A stretch of 23,251 nt of DNA from Oscillospiraceae bacterium (GCA_021771675.1 JAETOP010000058.1:1-23251), one strand, 5' to 3'. Shown: positions 1 through 7,553, numbered from the stretch's first letter. Notes: a model not told the origin generated them from the letters alone. Numbers and translations are program-made.

Positions 1-1089
1 CTGCGCCAGCAGCTTGCGAAATCCAGTGTGAAAAAGTATCAGGCGATGGAGACCGCCGTCTGCGCCGATGGCCGGGCAAGAGGGATGTTCCAGTTTTACG
101 GAGCCAACCGCACCGGGCGGTGGGCAGGCCGCATCATTCAGATGCAGAATCTCCCACAAAATCATCTGGACGATCTGTCCGAAGCCAGAGGGCTTGTCCG
201 GGCAGGCAACTTTGACGCTCTGGAAACGCTCTATGAGGATGTGCCGGACACCCTTTCCCAGCTGATTCGCACAGCATTCGTGCCGCAGGAAAACAGAAAG
301 TTCATTGTGGCGGACTTCTCCGCGATTGAAGCCAGGGTGATTGCGTGGCTTGCCGGCGAGAAGTGGCGGCAGGACGTATTCGCCGCTGGCAAGGACATCT
401 ACTGCGCCAGCGCGTCCCATATGTTCGGCGTACCCGTAGAGAAGCATGGCGTCAACGGCCATCTGCGGCAGAAAGGTAAGATCGCCGAACTGGCTCTCGG
501 CTATGGCGGCTCAGTGGGCGCACTCAAGGCTATGGGCGCGCTGGAGATGGGGCTGTCCGAGGATGAGCTTCCCGCTCTGGTCTCCGCATGGCGGCAGGCG
601 AATCCGAAGATCGTGCAGTTCTGGTGGGCGGTTGACCGAGCCGTAATGGACGCTGTTACCCGTAAGACCACCACAAAAACACACGGCATCGTATTCTCCG
701 CCAGAAATGGGATGCTGTTCATCACCCTGCCGTCCGGCAGGAGTCTTGCCTATGTGAAGCCTAAGATCGGGACAAATAAGTTCGGCGGAGACTGCATCAC
801 CTATGAAGGCGTTGGTGGCACAAAGAAATGGGAACGGCTGGACAGCTACGGCCCCAAGTTTGTGGAAAACATCGTCCAGGCAACCTCCCGCGATATCCTC
901 TGTTACGCCATGCGGACCCTTCGCTGCTGCTCCATTGTCATGCACATCCATGACGAGGTGGTCATTGAAGCTGACCGCCGGATGTCCCTGCAGGCCGTCT
1001 GTGATCAGATGGGCAGGACGCCGCCCTGGGCAAAAGGCTTGCGGCTTCGCGCCGATGGCTATGAGACTGATTTTTACAAGAAAGATTAA
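1..1089 (+). CDS. Phage family A DNA polymerase, C-terminal part (5' end outside window)
   Basis: Replicative phage polymerase, palm and fingers region. The frame is open from base 1 (LRQQLAKSSV...), so the gene starts upstream and the GTG at 28 is not a real start; 362 residues are visible. Family A landmarks appear in order: the template-binding region with GANRTGRWAGR near 100-155, motif A DFSAIEAR (Asp codon at 313), the motif B/O-helix region KIAELALGYGG (477-510), and motif C HDEV (His codon at 949). The metal-binding Asp of motifs A and C are both present, so the enzyme looks active. No 3'-5' exonuclease domain is visible in this part. The next gene starts 13 bases after the stop with its own ribosome binding site. 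It heads a replication run that continues through VapE, VRR-NUC and SNF2. Confidence 0.94.
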   Translation: MRQQLAKSSVKKYQAMETAVCADGRARGMFQFYGANRTGRWAGRIIQMQNLPQNHLDDLSEARGLVRAGNFDALETLYEDVPDTLSQLIRTAFVPQENRKFIVADFSAIEARVIAWLAGEKWRQDVFAAGKDIYCASASHMFGVPVEKHGVNGHLRQKGKIAELALGYGGSVGALKAMGALEMGLSEDELPALVSAWRQANPKIVQFWWAVDRAVMDAVTRKTTTKTHGIVFSARNGMLFITLPSGRSLAYVKPKIGTNKFGGDCITYEGVGGTKKWERLDSYGPKFVENIVQATSRDILCYAMRTLRCCSIVMHIHDEVVIEADRRMSLQAVCDQMGRTPPWAKGLRLRADGYETDFYKKD

Positions 1090-1102
1090 CGAGGTAACGC
1101 CT

Positions 1103-1534
1103 ATGAGCATCAATAAATTCAACAGCGAGGGCTATTACGATCCAACCACCTATGAGGCCCTCACCAATATAGAAAAGGAAGAACGCGCCCTCCGCGCTTT
1201 CCGGCCTATCGTGTATATCTGCTCGCCCTATGCCGGAGATGTGACCGCCAACATAGAGAATGCCCGGAGATACAGCCGCTTTGCCGTAGACACGGGATAC
1301 ATTCCCATTGCGCCGCATCTGCTGTTTCCGCAGTTTCTCAATGACGACAATCCAAAGGAGCGTCAACTGGGGCTGTTCTTTGGAAACGCCCTCATGAGCA
1401 AATGCTCCGAGGTGTGGGTGTTCGGCGAATACATCTCTTCCGGCATGGAAGCGGAGATCCGCAGAGCCAAATGGAAGAACTACCGTTTGAGATATTTTAC
1501 GGCTGCGTGCGAGGAGGTAACCGACTATGCGTGA
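1103..1534 (+). CDS. Nucleoside 2-deoxyribosyltransferase-fold protein (DUF4406/DUF7768-like)
   Basis: 143 residues. The start ATG 1103 is chosen because GAGGTAA lies at 1091-1097; an in-frame extension upstream only overlaps the polymerase. A Rossmann-like fold is suggested by a beta strand ending in YICSPYAGD (about residues 38-46), followed by N..NA..Y...A...G..PIAPH and, near the end, SSGMEAEI, which resembles the loop carrying the catalytic Glu in nucleoside deoxyribosyltransferases. Such phage proteins are usually annotated DUF4406 or similar and are thought to act on nucleotides or modified bases; the exact substrate is unknown. The stop overlaps the VapE start by 8 bases, so the two are probably translationally coupled. 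Membership of the fold is fairly sure, activity is inference. Confidence 0.78.
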   Translation: MSINKFNSEGYYDPTTYEALTNIEKEERALRAFRPIVYICSPYAGDVTANIENARRYSRFAVDTGYIPIAPHLLFPQFLNDDNPKERQLGLFFGNALMSKCSEVWVFGEYISSGMEAEIRRAKWKNYRLRYFTAACEEVTDYA

Positions 1535-3866
1535 ACTGAACATCGCCTACGGCAACAACCGGCAGGCGAAGAGATGGGTCAACAAGACCATAAAATTTGA
1601 CGATTTGAAGGAACGGCTCCGAGTGCCCATCCGCACCACCGAGTCCGCAGAGGAATATGCAAAGATGAGCCACGCCCAGCGGGACGCCGCCAAAGACCAC
1701 GGCGGCTTTGTGGCGGGCGTGCTGAAGGGCGGCAGGCGCAAGGTCGATACCGTGGAGAGCCGCTCAATGGTTGCGCTTGACGGCGACCGCATCAACGCTG
1801 CTTTTTTGGAAAGCTATGAGTCCCTCTGCCCCTATACCTCCGCGCTATACACCACTCACAGCAGTACGGAGGAAAATCCCCGTGTCCGGCTGGTATTTCC
1901 TCTGACCAGGGACGTGACCCCGGAGGAATTTGTGGCGGTGTCCCGTTATCTCGCTCAAATGCTGGGCATCGACTATTTTGACGAATGCTCCTACCAGCCC
2001 AATCAGCTGATGTACTGGCCGTCCACTCCGGCCAACGGCTCCTTTGTGTATAAGGAGACGGACGGCGGCTGGCTCAATCCCGATGCGATCCTCACAAAAC
2101 ACCCGGAATGGACAGACCCCACAAGGCTCCCCACCTCTTCCAGGGAGAGCAAGGCGAATACCATCGCACAGCAGAAGGTGCAGGACCCTCTGACCAAAGA
2201 AGGCGTGGTGGGTCTGTTCAACCGCACCTATTACCCTATCAGCAAGGCGCTGGAGACATTCCTCTCCGATGTCTATGAGCCGACTGACAACGAAAACCGC
2301 TGGCATCTGATTGAATCCTCCAGCATGGCGGGCGTGGAAATCAAGGAAGACAAATTCGTCTATAGCCACCACGCCAAAGACCCGGCTTACCTCAAGCTGT
2401 GCAACGCCTTTGACATCGTCCGCATCCATCGCTTTGGAGATCTGGATGAAAAAGCGTCGTACAAGGCGATGTGCGAGTTCGCCATGCAGCAGGATGAGGT
2501 AAAGCTGCTGGCGGCAGACGAACGAATGGCGGACGCAGAGACGGATTTCTCCGGCAGCGAGGATACCGACTGGCAGAAGCGTTTCCAGTACGAACCCCGC
2601 TCCACGGTGCTGAAGAATAACCTCCACAACATCACTCTGATCCTCCAGAACGACCCGCAGCTCCAGAATATCGTGTTCAACCAGCAGCTGGACGGTATGG
2701 AGATCAAGGGCGAGGTACCCTGGAAGCACCCATCTAAATACTGGAGGGACGCTGACGATGCCCAGCTGATCAGCTATGTGGATTCCCACTACGGCACATT
2801 CTCCCAGCGCAATTATCAGATTGCTGTAACCAAGGTGGCGGACGACCGCTCCTACCACCCCATCCGTGAATATCTGGCGGCTTTGCCGGAGTGGGACGGC
2901 GTTCCCCGTGTGGACACGCTCCTCATCGACTATCTGGGCGCGGAGGATAATTCCTATGTCCGCGCCGTGACCAGAAAGACTCTCTGCGCCGCCGTGCGCC
3001 GGGTACAGGAGCCGGGCGTGAAGTTCGATACCATGCTGGTCTTAAACGGTCCCCAGGGAATCGGAAAAAGCACCCTCATTTCCCGCCTTGCCGGAGAATG
3101 GTTCTCCGACAGTCTGAACCTGAGCGATACCAAGGACAAGACCGCCGCAGAGAAGCTGCAGGGCTATTGGATTCTGGAAATCGGTGAGCTGGCGGGACTT
3201 CGCAAAGCCGAGGTGGAGACACTGCGCTCCTTCCTTTCCCGTCAGAACGACATCTACCGTGCCGCTTTCGGCAGGCGGGCGACGCCGCATCCGAGGCAGT
3301 GCATCTTCTTTGGCACCACCAACGCTGAGTCCGGCTACCTGCGGGACACCACTGGCAACCGCCGTTTCTGGCCGGTCAAAACGCCGGGCGGCGGCGTAAA
3401 GCACTCCTGGGAACTTACCAACGAGGATATCAGCCAGATCTGGGCGGAGGTGCTGGTGCTTGTAGAGAACGGCGAAAAGCTACATCTGGCTCCCGACCTG
3501 GAGACGCTCGCCAAGAGTGAACAGCGGGAAGCGCTGGAGTCTGATGAGCGCGAGGGACTGGTGCGCGAGTATCTGGAGACCCTGCTTCCGGAGGATTGGG
3601 ACGGCATGGATCTGTTCGACCGCCGCTCCTTCCTCGCCGGAGTGAATAATATCGGCCGTGTGGGTACGGTCGCCAGAACACGGGTCTGCAATATGGAGAT
3701 CTGGTGTGAACTTTTCGGCAAGGATCAAGGCAGCCTTGGCCGCGCCGAATCCAATAACCTCACAGCAATGCTCACCAAGCTCGGCTGGGTGCGCAAGGAG
3801 AAAAAGGAGCGCGTCAGGCCTTATGGACCCCAGTTTGTCTTTGTTCCCGGCGATGTTCCCGATTGA
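1527..3866 (+). CDS. vapE: VapE-family primase-helicase (virulence-associated E-like), AEP-like N-terminus plus SF3/D5-like ATPase
   Basis: 779 residues; a phage replication-initiation protein. The N-terminal part looks like an archaeo-eukaryotic-primase fold: LDGD (84-87), TTHSS (109-113) followed by PRVRLVFPL, and YQPNQLMYWPS (156-166), the usual acidic/His/basic pattern of phage PrimPol-like domains. The C-terminal half is the VirE/VapE P-loop ATPase: Walker A GPQGIGKST (about 508-516), then WILEIGELAG as the Walker B/acidic stretch, and FFGTTNAESGYLRD with a downstream RRFWPV, typical of this family. It starts at ATG 1527 overlapping the previous stop. The coding end already carries two GTTCC repeats that continue into the following gap, which fits a protein lying next to, and perhaps binding, its origin. 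Assignment to the ATPase family is firm; the primase activity is inferred. Confidence 0.93.
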   Translation: MRELNIAYGNNRQAKRWVNKTIKFDDLKERLRVPIRTTESAEEYAKMSHAQRDAAKDHGGFVAGVLKGGRRKVDTVESRSMVALDGDRINAAFLESYESLCPYTSALYTTHSSTEENPRVRLVFPLTRDVTPEEFVAVSRYLAQMLGIDYFDECSYQPNQLMYWPSTPANGSFVYKETDGGWLNPDAILTKHPEWTDPTRLPTSSRESKANTIAQQKVQDPLTKEGVVGLFNRTYYPISKALETFLSDVYEPTDNENRWHLIESSSMAGVEIKEDKFVYSHHAKDPAYLKLCNAFDIVRIHRFGDLDEKASYKAMCEFAMQQDEVKLLAADERMADAETDFSGSEDTDWQKRFQYEPRSTVLKNNLHNITLILQNDPQLQNIVFNQQLDGMEIKGEVPWKHPSKYWRDADDAQLISYVDSHYGTFSQRNYQIAVTKVADDRSYHPIREYLAALPEWDGVPRVDTLLIDYLGAEDNSYVRAVTRKTLCAAVRRVQEPGVKFDTMLVLNGPQGIGKSTLISRLAGEWFSDSLNLSDTKDKTAAEKLQGYWILEIGELAGLRKAEVETLRSFLSRQNDIYRAAFGRRATPHPRQCIFFGTTNAESGYLRDTTGNRRFWPVKTPGGGVKHSWELTNEDISQIWAEVLVLVENGEKLHLAPDLETLAKSEQREALESDEREGLVREYLETLLPEDWDGMDLFDRRSFLAGVNNIGRVGTVARTRVCNMEIWCELFGKDQGSLGRAESNNLTAMLTKLGWVRKEKKERVRPYGPQFVFVPGDVPD

Positions 3867-4002
3867 CTTTTCAGGAACGGAGCGAATCAGGAACAGTTCC
3901 CGACTTCCGGCAGTGTTCCCAGGGGAGACTCTGGGAACGCCGTCAGGAACACACCGAATGTGCCGCCGCAAGGCAACTTTATAGGCTCTGTTCCTGTGTT
4001 CC
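3843..4002 (+). repeat. Ten-copy GTTCC/GGAAC repeat cluster, iteron-like
   Basis: GTTCC occurs on the + strand at 3843, 3855, 3896, 3915, 3990 and 3998, and on the - strand (GGAAC) at 3874, 3890, 3934 and 3946. The extended form is close to TGTTCC(C/T)(G/A). Spacings of 12 and 19 recur. The orientation alternates in pairs (two forward, two reverse, two forward, two reverse, two forward). Copies 3915-3922 and 3931-3938 make a perfect 8-bp inverted repeat around an 8-base loop, and 3890-3900 is GGAAC-A-GTTCC. The cluster begins inside the end of vapE and runs into the gap. It looks like a protein-binding array; iteron function is inferred. Confidence 0.6.
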
Positions 4003-4040
4003 TAAAAAAGCATATAAATTGAAAATGTATCAAAAAGACT
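4001..4040. other. AT-rich stretch next to the repeat cluster (possible DNA-unwinding element)
   Basis: 31 of 40 bases are A or T, including TAAAAAAG, CATATAAATT and TATCAAAAAG, in a window whose coding sequence is clearly GC-rich. It directly follows the GTTCC/GGAAC cluster and precedes the next gene by about 80 bases. AT-rich tracts beside initiator-binding repeats are typical of theta origins. A weak promoter reading (TTGAAA at 4019, 17-base spacer, TACAGA at 4042) is also possible. The rest of the gap to 4116 holds the palindrome ACGCGCGT (4069-4076) and the ribosome binding site GGAGG at 4103. Confidence 0.42.
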
Positions 4041-4116
4041 GTACAGAACCCGTAAATCACGCATACGCACGCGCGTAAGGATTTTCAGGTTTTTAAGAAC
4101 GCGGAGGTAAATCAAG

Positions 4117-4656
4117 ATGTCAATGTATGAAATAGACAGCGCATATGTCCGCAGGTGTCAGAAGCGGCTTCAGGAATGGGGAGCGCCCCTCTCCGGCTGG
4201 TACTGTGACTATATTTATGATGTGGCCGATGAAGATGAAGATTCCGACCATATCGAATTGTTCACTTGCGAACTCTGCGATTGTACGCAAGTACGATTTG
4301 TTCATGTGATGCGGCATAACGAATATTTTGAAACTGTTTCGGTCGGCTGTATCTGCGCCGGAATTATGGAGGGCGATATCCTCGCCGCCAGAGAGCGTGA
4401 GCGGCTTATGAAAAACCGCGCCAAGCGGAAGCGGAACTTTCCGCGGCGGCAATGGCGAAAAAACTGGTACGGCAACTATCAGCTGACTTATCAGGGCAGA
4501 AAGGTGTTTATCAACAATAAGGGCGGCAATCGCTACAGTGTTTATGTTGATGGCAAGACATCCTGGAGCTACAAGGGCAAACCTCTCGACAATTTTGTCT
4601 CCGCCGCCTACGCCGCTTTTGAATTGGCCGACCCCATAGAAAGGATACGCCCATGA
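4117..4656 (+). CDS. Hypothetical phage protein with a cysteine cluster
   Basis: 179 residues, not recognised with confidence. The start ATG 4117 follows GGAGG at 4103-4107. Visible features are an acidic stretch near 37-44, a possible metal-binding set C51-x2-C54-x-C56 and C78-x-C80, and a very basic helix (about 92-117, rich in Arg and Lys), after which the C-terminal part has alternating aromatic and Gly residues like a small beta domain. Cysteine pairs plus a basic segment suggest nucleic acid or metal binding, but no family can be named from this alone. It sits between the candidate origin and VRR-NUC, and its stop overlaps the VRR-NUC start as ATGA, so it belongs to the replication operon. 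The coding call is firm, the function unknown. Confidence 0.8.
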   Translation: MSMYEIDSAYVRRCQKRLQEWGAPLSGWYCDYIYDVADEDEDSDHIELFTCELCDCTQVRFVHVMRHNEYFETVSVGCICAGIMEGDILAARERERLMKNRAKRKRNFPRRQWRKNWYGNYQLTYQGRKVFINNKGGNRYSVYVDGKTSWSYKGKPLDNFVSAAYAAFELADPIERIRP

Positions 4657-4934
4657 GAGAAAAAGAGATAGAAAAGAAGCTGATCCAAGCGGTCAAACAG
4701 GCTGGCGGCATCTGCCCCAAGCTCGTCTCTCCCGGTTTTGACGGTATGCCGGACCGCATGGTGCTGCTGCCAAATGGAAAGATTGGCTTTGTGGAAGTCA
4801 AGGCGACTGGAGAAAAGCCGCGGCTGCTGCAGTTTTCCCGCCACAGGCTTTTGCGGCGGCTGGGCTTCCTGGTGTATGTGCTGGACGATGCGGAGCAGAT
4901 TGGAGGAATGCTGGATGAGATACAAACCCCATGA
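4653..4934 (+). CDS. VRR-NUC domain nuclease
   Basis: 93 residues, essentially one minimal virus-type replication-repair nuclease domain of the PD-(D/E)XK superfamily. N-terminal helix E..IEKKLIQAVKQAGG, then the metal site PGFDGMPDRM (about 27-36, with the G-x-PD signature) and FVEVKA (about 47-52, the E-x-K pair), and a Q..RH...LG..V.V...EQ tail as in the family. Stand-alone phage VRR-NUC proteins of this length are commonly paired with the SNF2-type helicase that follows here. It starts at ATG 4653 within the previous stop (ATGA) and overlaps the helicase start by 20 bases, so the pair is likely co-translated. The family is firm; the exact substrate (branched or structured DNA) is known only for the superfamily. 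Confidence 0.93.
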   Translation: MREKEIEKKLIQAVKQAGGICPKLVSPGFDGMPDRMVLLPNGKIGFVEVKATGEKPRLLQFSRHRLLRRLGFLVYVLDDAEQIGGMLDEIQTP

Positions 4935-6279
4935 ATATCAAAAATATGCAGTGGAGTACATCAAGACACACCCCGCAGCCGCTATCTTCTTAGACTGCGG
5001 GCTTGGAAAAACCAGCATCACGCTAACAGCCATAGCCGATCTGCTGTTTGACAGCTTCGAGATCCATAAAGTGCTGGTCATCGCACCCCTGCGAGTGGCG
5101 CGGGATACATGGACGGCTGAAGCGGATAAGTGGGATCACCTACAGAACCTCATCTGCTCCGTGGCTGTCGGAACGGAAGCCCAGCGCCGGGCGGCTTTGA
5201 TGAGATACGCCGATATCTACATCATCAACCGAGAAAACGTCCAGTGGCTCATCGATGAGAGCGGCATTCCATTTGACTTCGATATGGTGGTGATCGACGA
5301 GTTGTCCTCTTTCAAGAATCACCAGACAAAGCGGTTCAAGTCGCTGTTGAAGGTCAGACCTAAAATCAGCCGTATCGTCGGACTGACCGGCACGCCCGCT
5401 TCTAACGGTCTGATGGATCTGTGGGCGGAGTTCCGCATCCTGGACATGGGTCAGCGGCTTGGACGGTTCATCACCAAGTACCGCACCAATTACTTCACAC
5501 CGGATAAGCGAAACGGCCAGATCATCTACTCCTACAAGCCCCTGCCTTATGCAGAAGACGCTATCTACCGGCAGATTTCGGATATCACTATCTCTATGAA
5601 GTCCGCCGACCACCTGCAGATGCCGGATCTGGTCAGCAGCGAATACACGGTTCAGCTTTCCGAGGAAGAACAGAAAAAATACACGGACCTGAAACAGGAG
5701 CTGGTGTTGTCGCTGGATGATGCGGAGATCACCGCCGCCAACGCCGCCTCCCTCTCCGGTAAACTCTCCCAGATGGCGAACGGCGCAATCTATGATGACG
5801 GCGGCGAGACCATCCGTATCCACGACCGCAAGCTGGACGCTTTGGAGGATATCATTGAAGCCGCAAACGGCAAACCGCTTCTGGTGGCTTACTGGTTCAA
5901 GCATGACTTGAGCCGTATTTCGGAAAGGCTGCAAAAGCTGCATATCCCGTTCTCCCAGCTGGATGGCGCCGCCAGTATCCGCAGGTGGAATAGCGGAGAA
6001 ATCCCTGTGGCGCTGATCCATCCCGCATCAGCCGGACATGGGTTGAATCTTCAGTCTGGTGGTTCCGCCATCGTATGGTTCGGGCTAACCTGGAGTTTGG
6101 AACTGTATCAGCAGACCGTAGCGCGGCTCTGGCGACAGGGGCAGACTTCTGAAACCGTGGTGGTACAGCACATTGTCACAAAGGACACCATTGACGAACG
6201 CATCATGAAAGCCCTCTCCCAAAAGGAGCATACCCAGACGGCGCTGATCGACGCCGTAAAAGCGGACTTGAAAATCTGA
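4915..6279 (+). CDS. SNF2/DEAD-like superfamily 2 helicase
   Basis: 454 residues. The start ATG 4915 (MRYKPHEYQKYAV) is preferred, with GGAGG at 4902-4906; upstream in-frame codons lie inside VRR-NUC. Two RecA-like lobes are visible: Q-motif region HEYQ (6-9), Walker A DCGLGKT (27-33), motif Ia IAPLRVA, motif II as DELS (128-131, a DEAH-box variant), motif III LTGTPASN (157-164), then in lobe 2 GHGLNLQ and motif VI QTVARLWRQGQ (about 399-411) with the arginine finger. This is an ATP-driven translocase or remodeler rather than a demonstrated strand separator. With VRR-NUC just upstream it forms a standard phage replication/recombination pair. After it, 55 bases lead to the next gene. Confidence 0.95.
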   Translation: MRYKPHEYQKYAVEYIKTHPAAAIFLDCGLGKTSITLTAIADLLFDSFEIHKVLVIAPLRVARDTWTAEADKWDHLQNLICSVAVGTEAQRRAALMRYADIYIINRENVQWLIDESGIPFDFDMVVIDELSSFKNHQTKRFKSLLKVRPKISRIVGLTGTPASNGLMDLWAEFRILDMGQRLGRFITKYRTNYFTPDKRNGQIIYSYKPLPYAEDAIYRQISDITISMKSADHLQMPDLVSSEYTVQLSEEEQKKYTDLKQELVLSLDDAEITAANAASLSGKLSQMANGAIYDDGGETIRIHDRKLDALEDIIEAANGKPLLVAYWFKHDLSRISERLQKLHIPFSQLDGAASIRRWNSGEIPVALIHPASAGHGLNLQSGGSAIVWFGLTWSLELYQQTVARLWRQGQTSETVVVQHIVTKDTIDERIMKALSQKEHTQTALIDAVKADLKI

Positions 6280-6334
6280 GACAACCTAAGAAAATCCGTG
6301 CCAATCCGAGGATCAAAATTTCGGAGGTACGAAT

Positions 6335-6562
6335 ATGAGCGATATCACGATTTACGAGAACCTTGCAAACGCCATCATCCTGCAGGCTGTGAAGGATTAC
6401 CGCATGGCGCTGAAAAGCCTGAAAGCCAACTCCCGGAACAGGACGGTGCAGACTGATAAAGCCGAAATTGAGCGGTTCTTCCGTTCGCAGTGGTACTCGA
6501 CACTCACAGATGTGAATGGCGAGATGCTGATCCTCTCCCTGCAGAAGGAGGCGGACATATGA
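6335..6562 (+). CDS. Small hypothetical phage protein
   Basis: 75 residues starting MSDITIYENLANAIILQAVKDY; start ATG 6335 has GGAGG at 6322-6326. It looks mostly helical, with a run of basic residues in the middle (LKSLKANSRNR) and then a W-Y-S-L-T-D pattern followed by GEMLI. Proteins of this size and look are common between the helicase and the sigma-like regulator in Clostridia phages, but no function is known to me. Its stop overlaps the next start as ATGA (6559-6562). The coding call is supported by the ribosome binding site and tight spacing. Confidence 0.75.
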   Translation: MSDITIYENLANAIILQAVKDYRMALKSLKANSRNRTVQTDKAEIERFFRSQWYSTLTDVNGEMLILSLQKEADI

Positions 6563-6969
6563 CCGCAAAAGAATATCTAAACCAGGCGCGGCACCTGGAC
6601 GCACTCATCAACTGCCGCTTGCGTGAGATTGACTACTGGAGGGATTTATCGAGCAGCGTCTCAGGCAGTAATTTCGAACCGCACTACAATCCAAACAAGC
6701 CGACTGAAGCCCCTTTTGCCCGGTGTCTTGAGAAAATCGACGCCATCCAAAAGGATGTGGCGGAAAAGGTGGCGTATCTGGTGTGTCTCAAGGAAACTAT
6801 CAACGCGGCAATCGACAGACTTGCCAGCCGCGAGGAGCAACTGGTACTCCGTTACCGTTACCTGGATAACTGCTCCTGGGAGGAGATATCACGGATGCTG
6901 AATGTGTCGCTGCGCACGGTGCATCGCATACATGGATCGGCTCTTCAAAATTTTTCTGTTCCGGATTGA
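6559..6969 (+). CDS. Sigma-70 region 4-like / DUF1492-type regulator, candidate late-gene activator
   Basis: 136 residues. The start ATG 6559 overlaps the previous stop and has GAAGGAGG at 6544-6551. The N-terminal two thirds are helical and possibly coiled-coil (LDALINCRLREIDYW, then KIDAIQKDVAEKV). The C-terminal part is a helix-turn-helix similar to sigma-70 region 4: REEQLVLRYRYLDNCSWEEI, then SRMLNVSLRTVHRIHGSAL. Phage proteins of the DUF1492/ArpU-like group at this place are thought to turn on late transcription. The gene directly precedes a promoter-like sequence with three repeats at helical-turn spacing (6974-7018), the natural target. Domain call strong, role inferred. Confidence 0.82.
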   Translation: MTAKEYLNQARHLDALINCRLREIDYWRDLSSSVSGSNFEPHYNPNKPTEAPFARCLEKIDAIQKDVAEKVAYLVCLKETINAAIDRLASREEQLVLRYRYLDNCSWEEISRMLNVSLRTVHRIHGSALQNFSVPD

Positions 6970-6973
6970 AAGT

Positions 6974-7018
6974 TGGCACGGTTTGGCACAGCATGGCACA
7001 CTTGACTTATGGTATGAT
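6974..7018 (+). promoter_or_regulatory. Candidate late promoter with three 10-base direct repeats
   Basis: GGCAC occurs at 6975, 6985 and 6995, exactly 10 bases apart, each within a TGGCAC context, so all copies face the same side of the helix. They are followed by TTGACT (7002-7007) and an extended -10, TGGTATGAT (7010-7018). There is no -35 at 17-base spacing from this -10, which fits activator-dependent transcription. The upstream neighbour is the sigma-like regulator and the downstream genes are the packaging module. The promoter call is inferred from this pattern. Confidence 0.6.
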
Positions 7019-7045
7019 TACAATAGCAAAGTAGAATACAGAACG

Positions 7046-7079
7046 GCCTTCATGGGAGCGATCCTATGAGGGCTTTTCT
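7046..7079 (+). terminator. 12-bp hairpin with GCGA loop and T-run (terminator or antiterminated leader)
   Basis: Bases 7046-7057 pair fully with 7062-7073 (two G-U pairs) around the GNRA-type loop GCGA at 7058-7061, followed by TTTTCTT (7074-7080). This is an intrinsic-terminator shape. It lies about 30 bases after the -10 of the candidate late promoter and just before the HNH ribosome binding site, so it could end early transcription, attenuate late transcription, or both. The ATG at 7066 lies inside the stem, which argues against it as the HNH start. Confidence 0.6.
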
Positions 7080-7101
7080 TATGCCCCAAGGAGGTGGCAA
7101 A

Positions 7102-7461
7102 GTGCCTAGGAAACCGAAACGGCCGTGTTCCTATCCCGGCTGTCCAAAGCTGACGGATGGTCAGTACTGCAAGGAGCATGAAGCTGCCGCCCGCAGACAG
7201 TACAACCGATACGGACGTCCCGCCGACAGCAACAAGAAGTACGGCAGAGCTTGGAAACGAATCCGCGACCGCTATGCTGCGGCGCATCCTTTGTGCGAGA
7301 TGTGTCTGAAGGAAGGACGGCTGACTCCTGTGGAGGAAGTCCATCACATCGTTCCCCTCTCGCAGGGCGGGACGCATCGGAACGATAACCTGATGAGCCT
7401 TTGCCAGTCCTGCCACACGAAGATTCATCTTGAGATTGGCGACAGGCAGGTCCGTGGCTGA
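7102..7461 (+). CDS. HNH endonuclease (packaging-associated)
   Basis: 119 residues. GTG 7102 is chosen over ATG 7066 because AAGGAGGT lies at 7088-7095 with good spacing and the protein then starts MPRKPKRPCSYPGC, as relatives do. Zinc-binding and catalytic residues: C9 and C14 with C23/H26 in an N-terminal knuckle, C65-x2-C68, the catalytic HH at 81-82 in EVHHIVPLSQGG, N97 in DNLMSLC, and C101-x2-C104 with H109. In cos-type siphoviruses an HNH protein next to the terminase genes is needed for cutting at cos; that is known for several Bacillota phages and is inferred here. It is followed by 141 non-coding bases and terS. Confidence 0.93.
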   Translation: MPRKPKRPCSYPGCPKLTDGQYCKEHEAAARRQYNRYGRPADSNKKYGRAWKRIRDRYAAAHPLCEMCLKEGRLTPVEEVHHIVPLSQGGTHRNDNLMSLCQSCHTKIHLEIGDRQVRG

Positions 7462-7550
7462 CGGAGGGGCGGTCAAAATCTTCGGGACCTGCATGAGCGG
7501 ACAGCGGCCTGGGGCTTCGTGCGCGAAAAAGGCGAAATCAAAAGGGTAAT
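7462..7550. other. Candidate cos (packaging) region between HNH and small terminase
   Basis: No gene with a ribosome binding site fits here. The stretch opens with a G-rich run (GGAGGGGCGGTCAAAATC), then GGGACC and GC-rich short inverted segments (CAGCGGCCTGGGG, GTGCGCG) before AAAAAGGCGAAATC. The HNH/terS interval is where cos sites lie in related cos-type phages, often beginning with such a G-run. The ends cannot be placed without virion DNA. Confidence 0.35.
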
Positions 7551-7553
7551 AAA

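Noticed and set aside
1845..2858. 337-residue open frame on the - strand opposite vapE
   Set aside because: Shadow frame of a GC-rich gene; no family resemblance, and the whole module runs on the + strand.
3863..4078. 71-residue open frame in the gap after vapE
   Set aside because: No ribosome binding site, overlaps the repeat cluster and AT-rich tract, no recognisable protein pattern; better read as non-coding.
5140..6021. 293-residue open frame on the - strand opposite the SNF2 helicase
   Set aside because: Same reason: the + strand carries all helicase motifs in order.
7066..7101. Longer HNH start at ATG 7066
   Set aside because: The ATG lies in the stem of the terminator-like hairpin and lacks a ribosome binding site; GTG 7102 has AAGGAGGT at proper distance.
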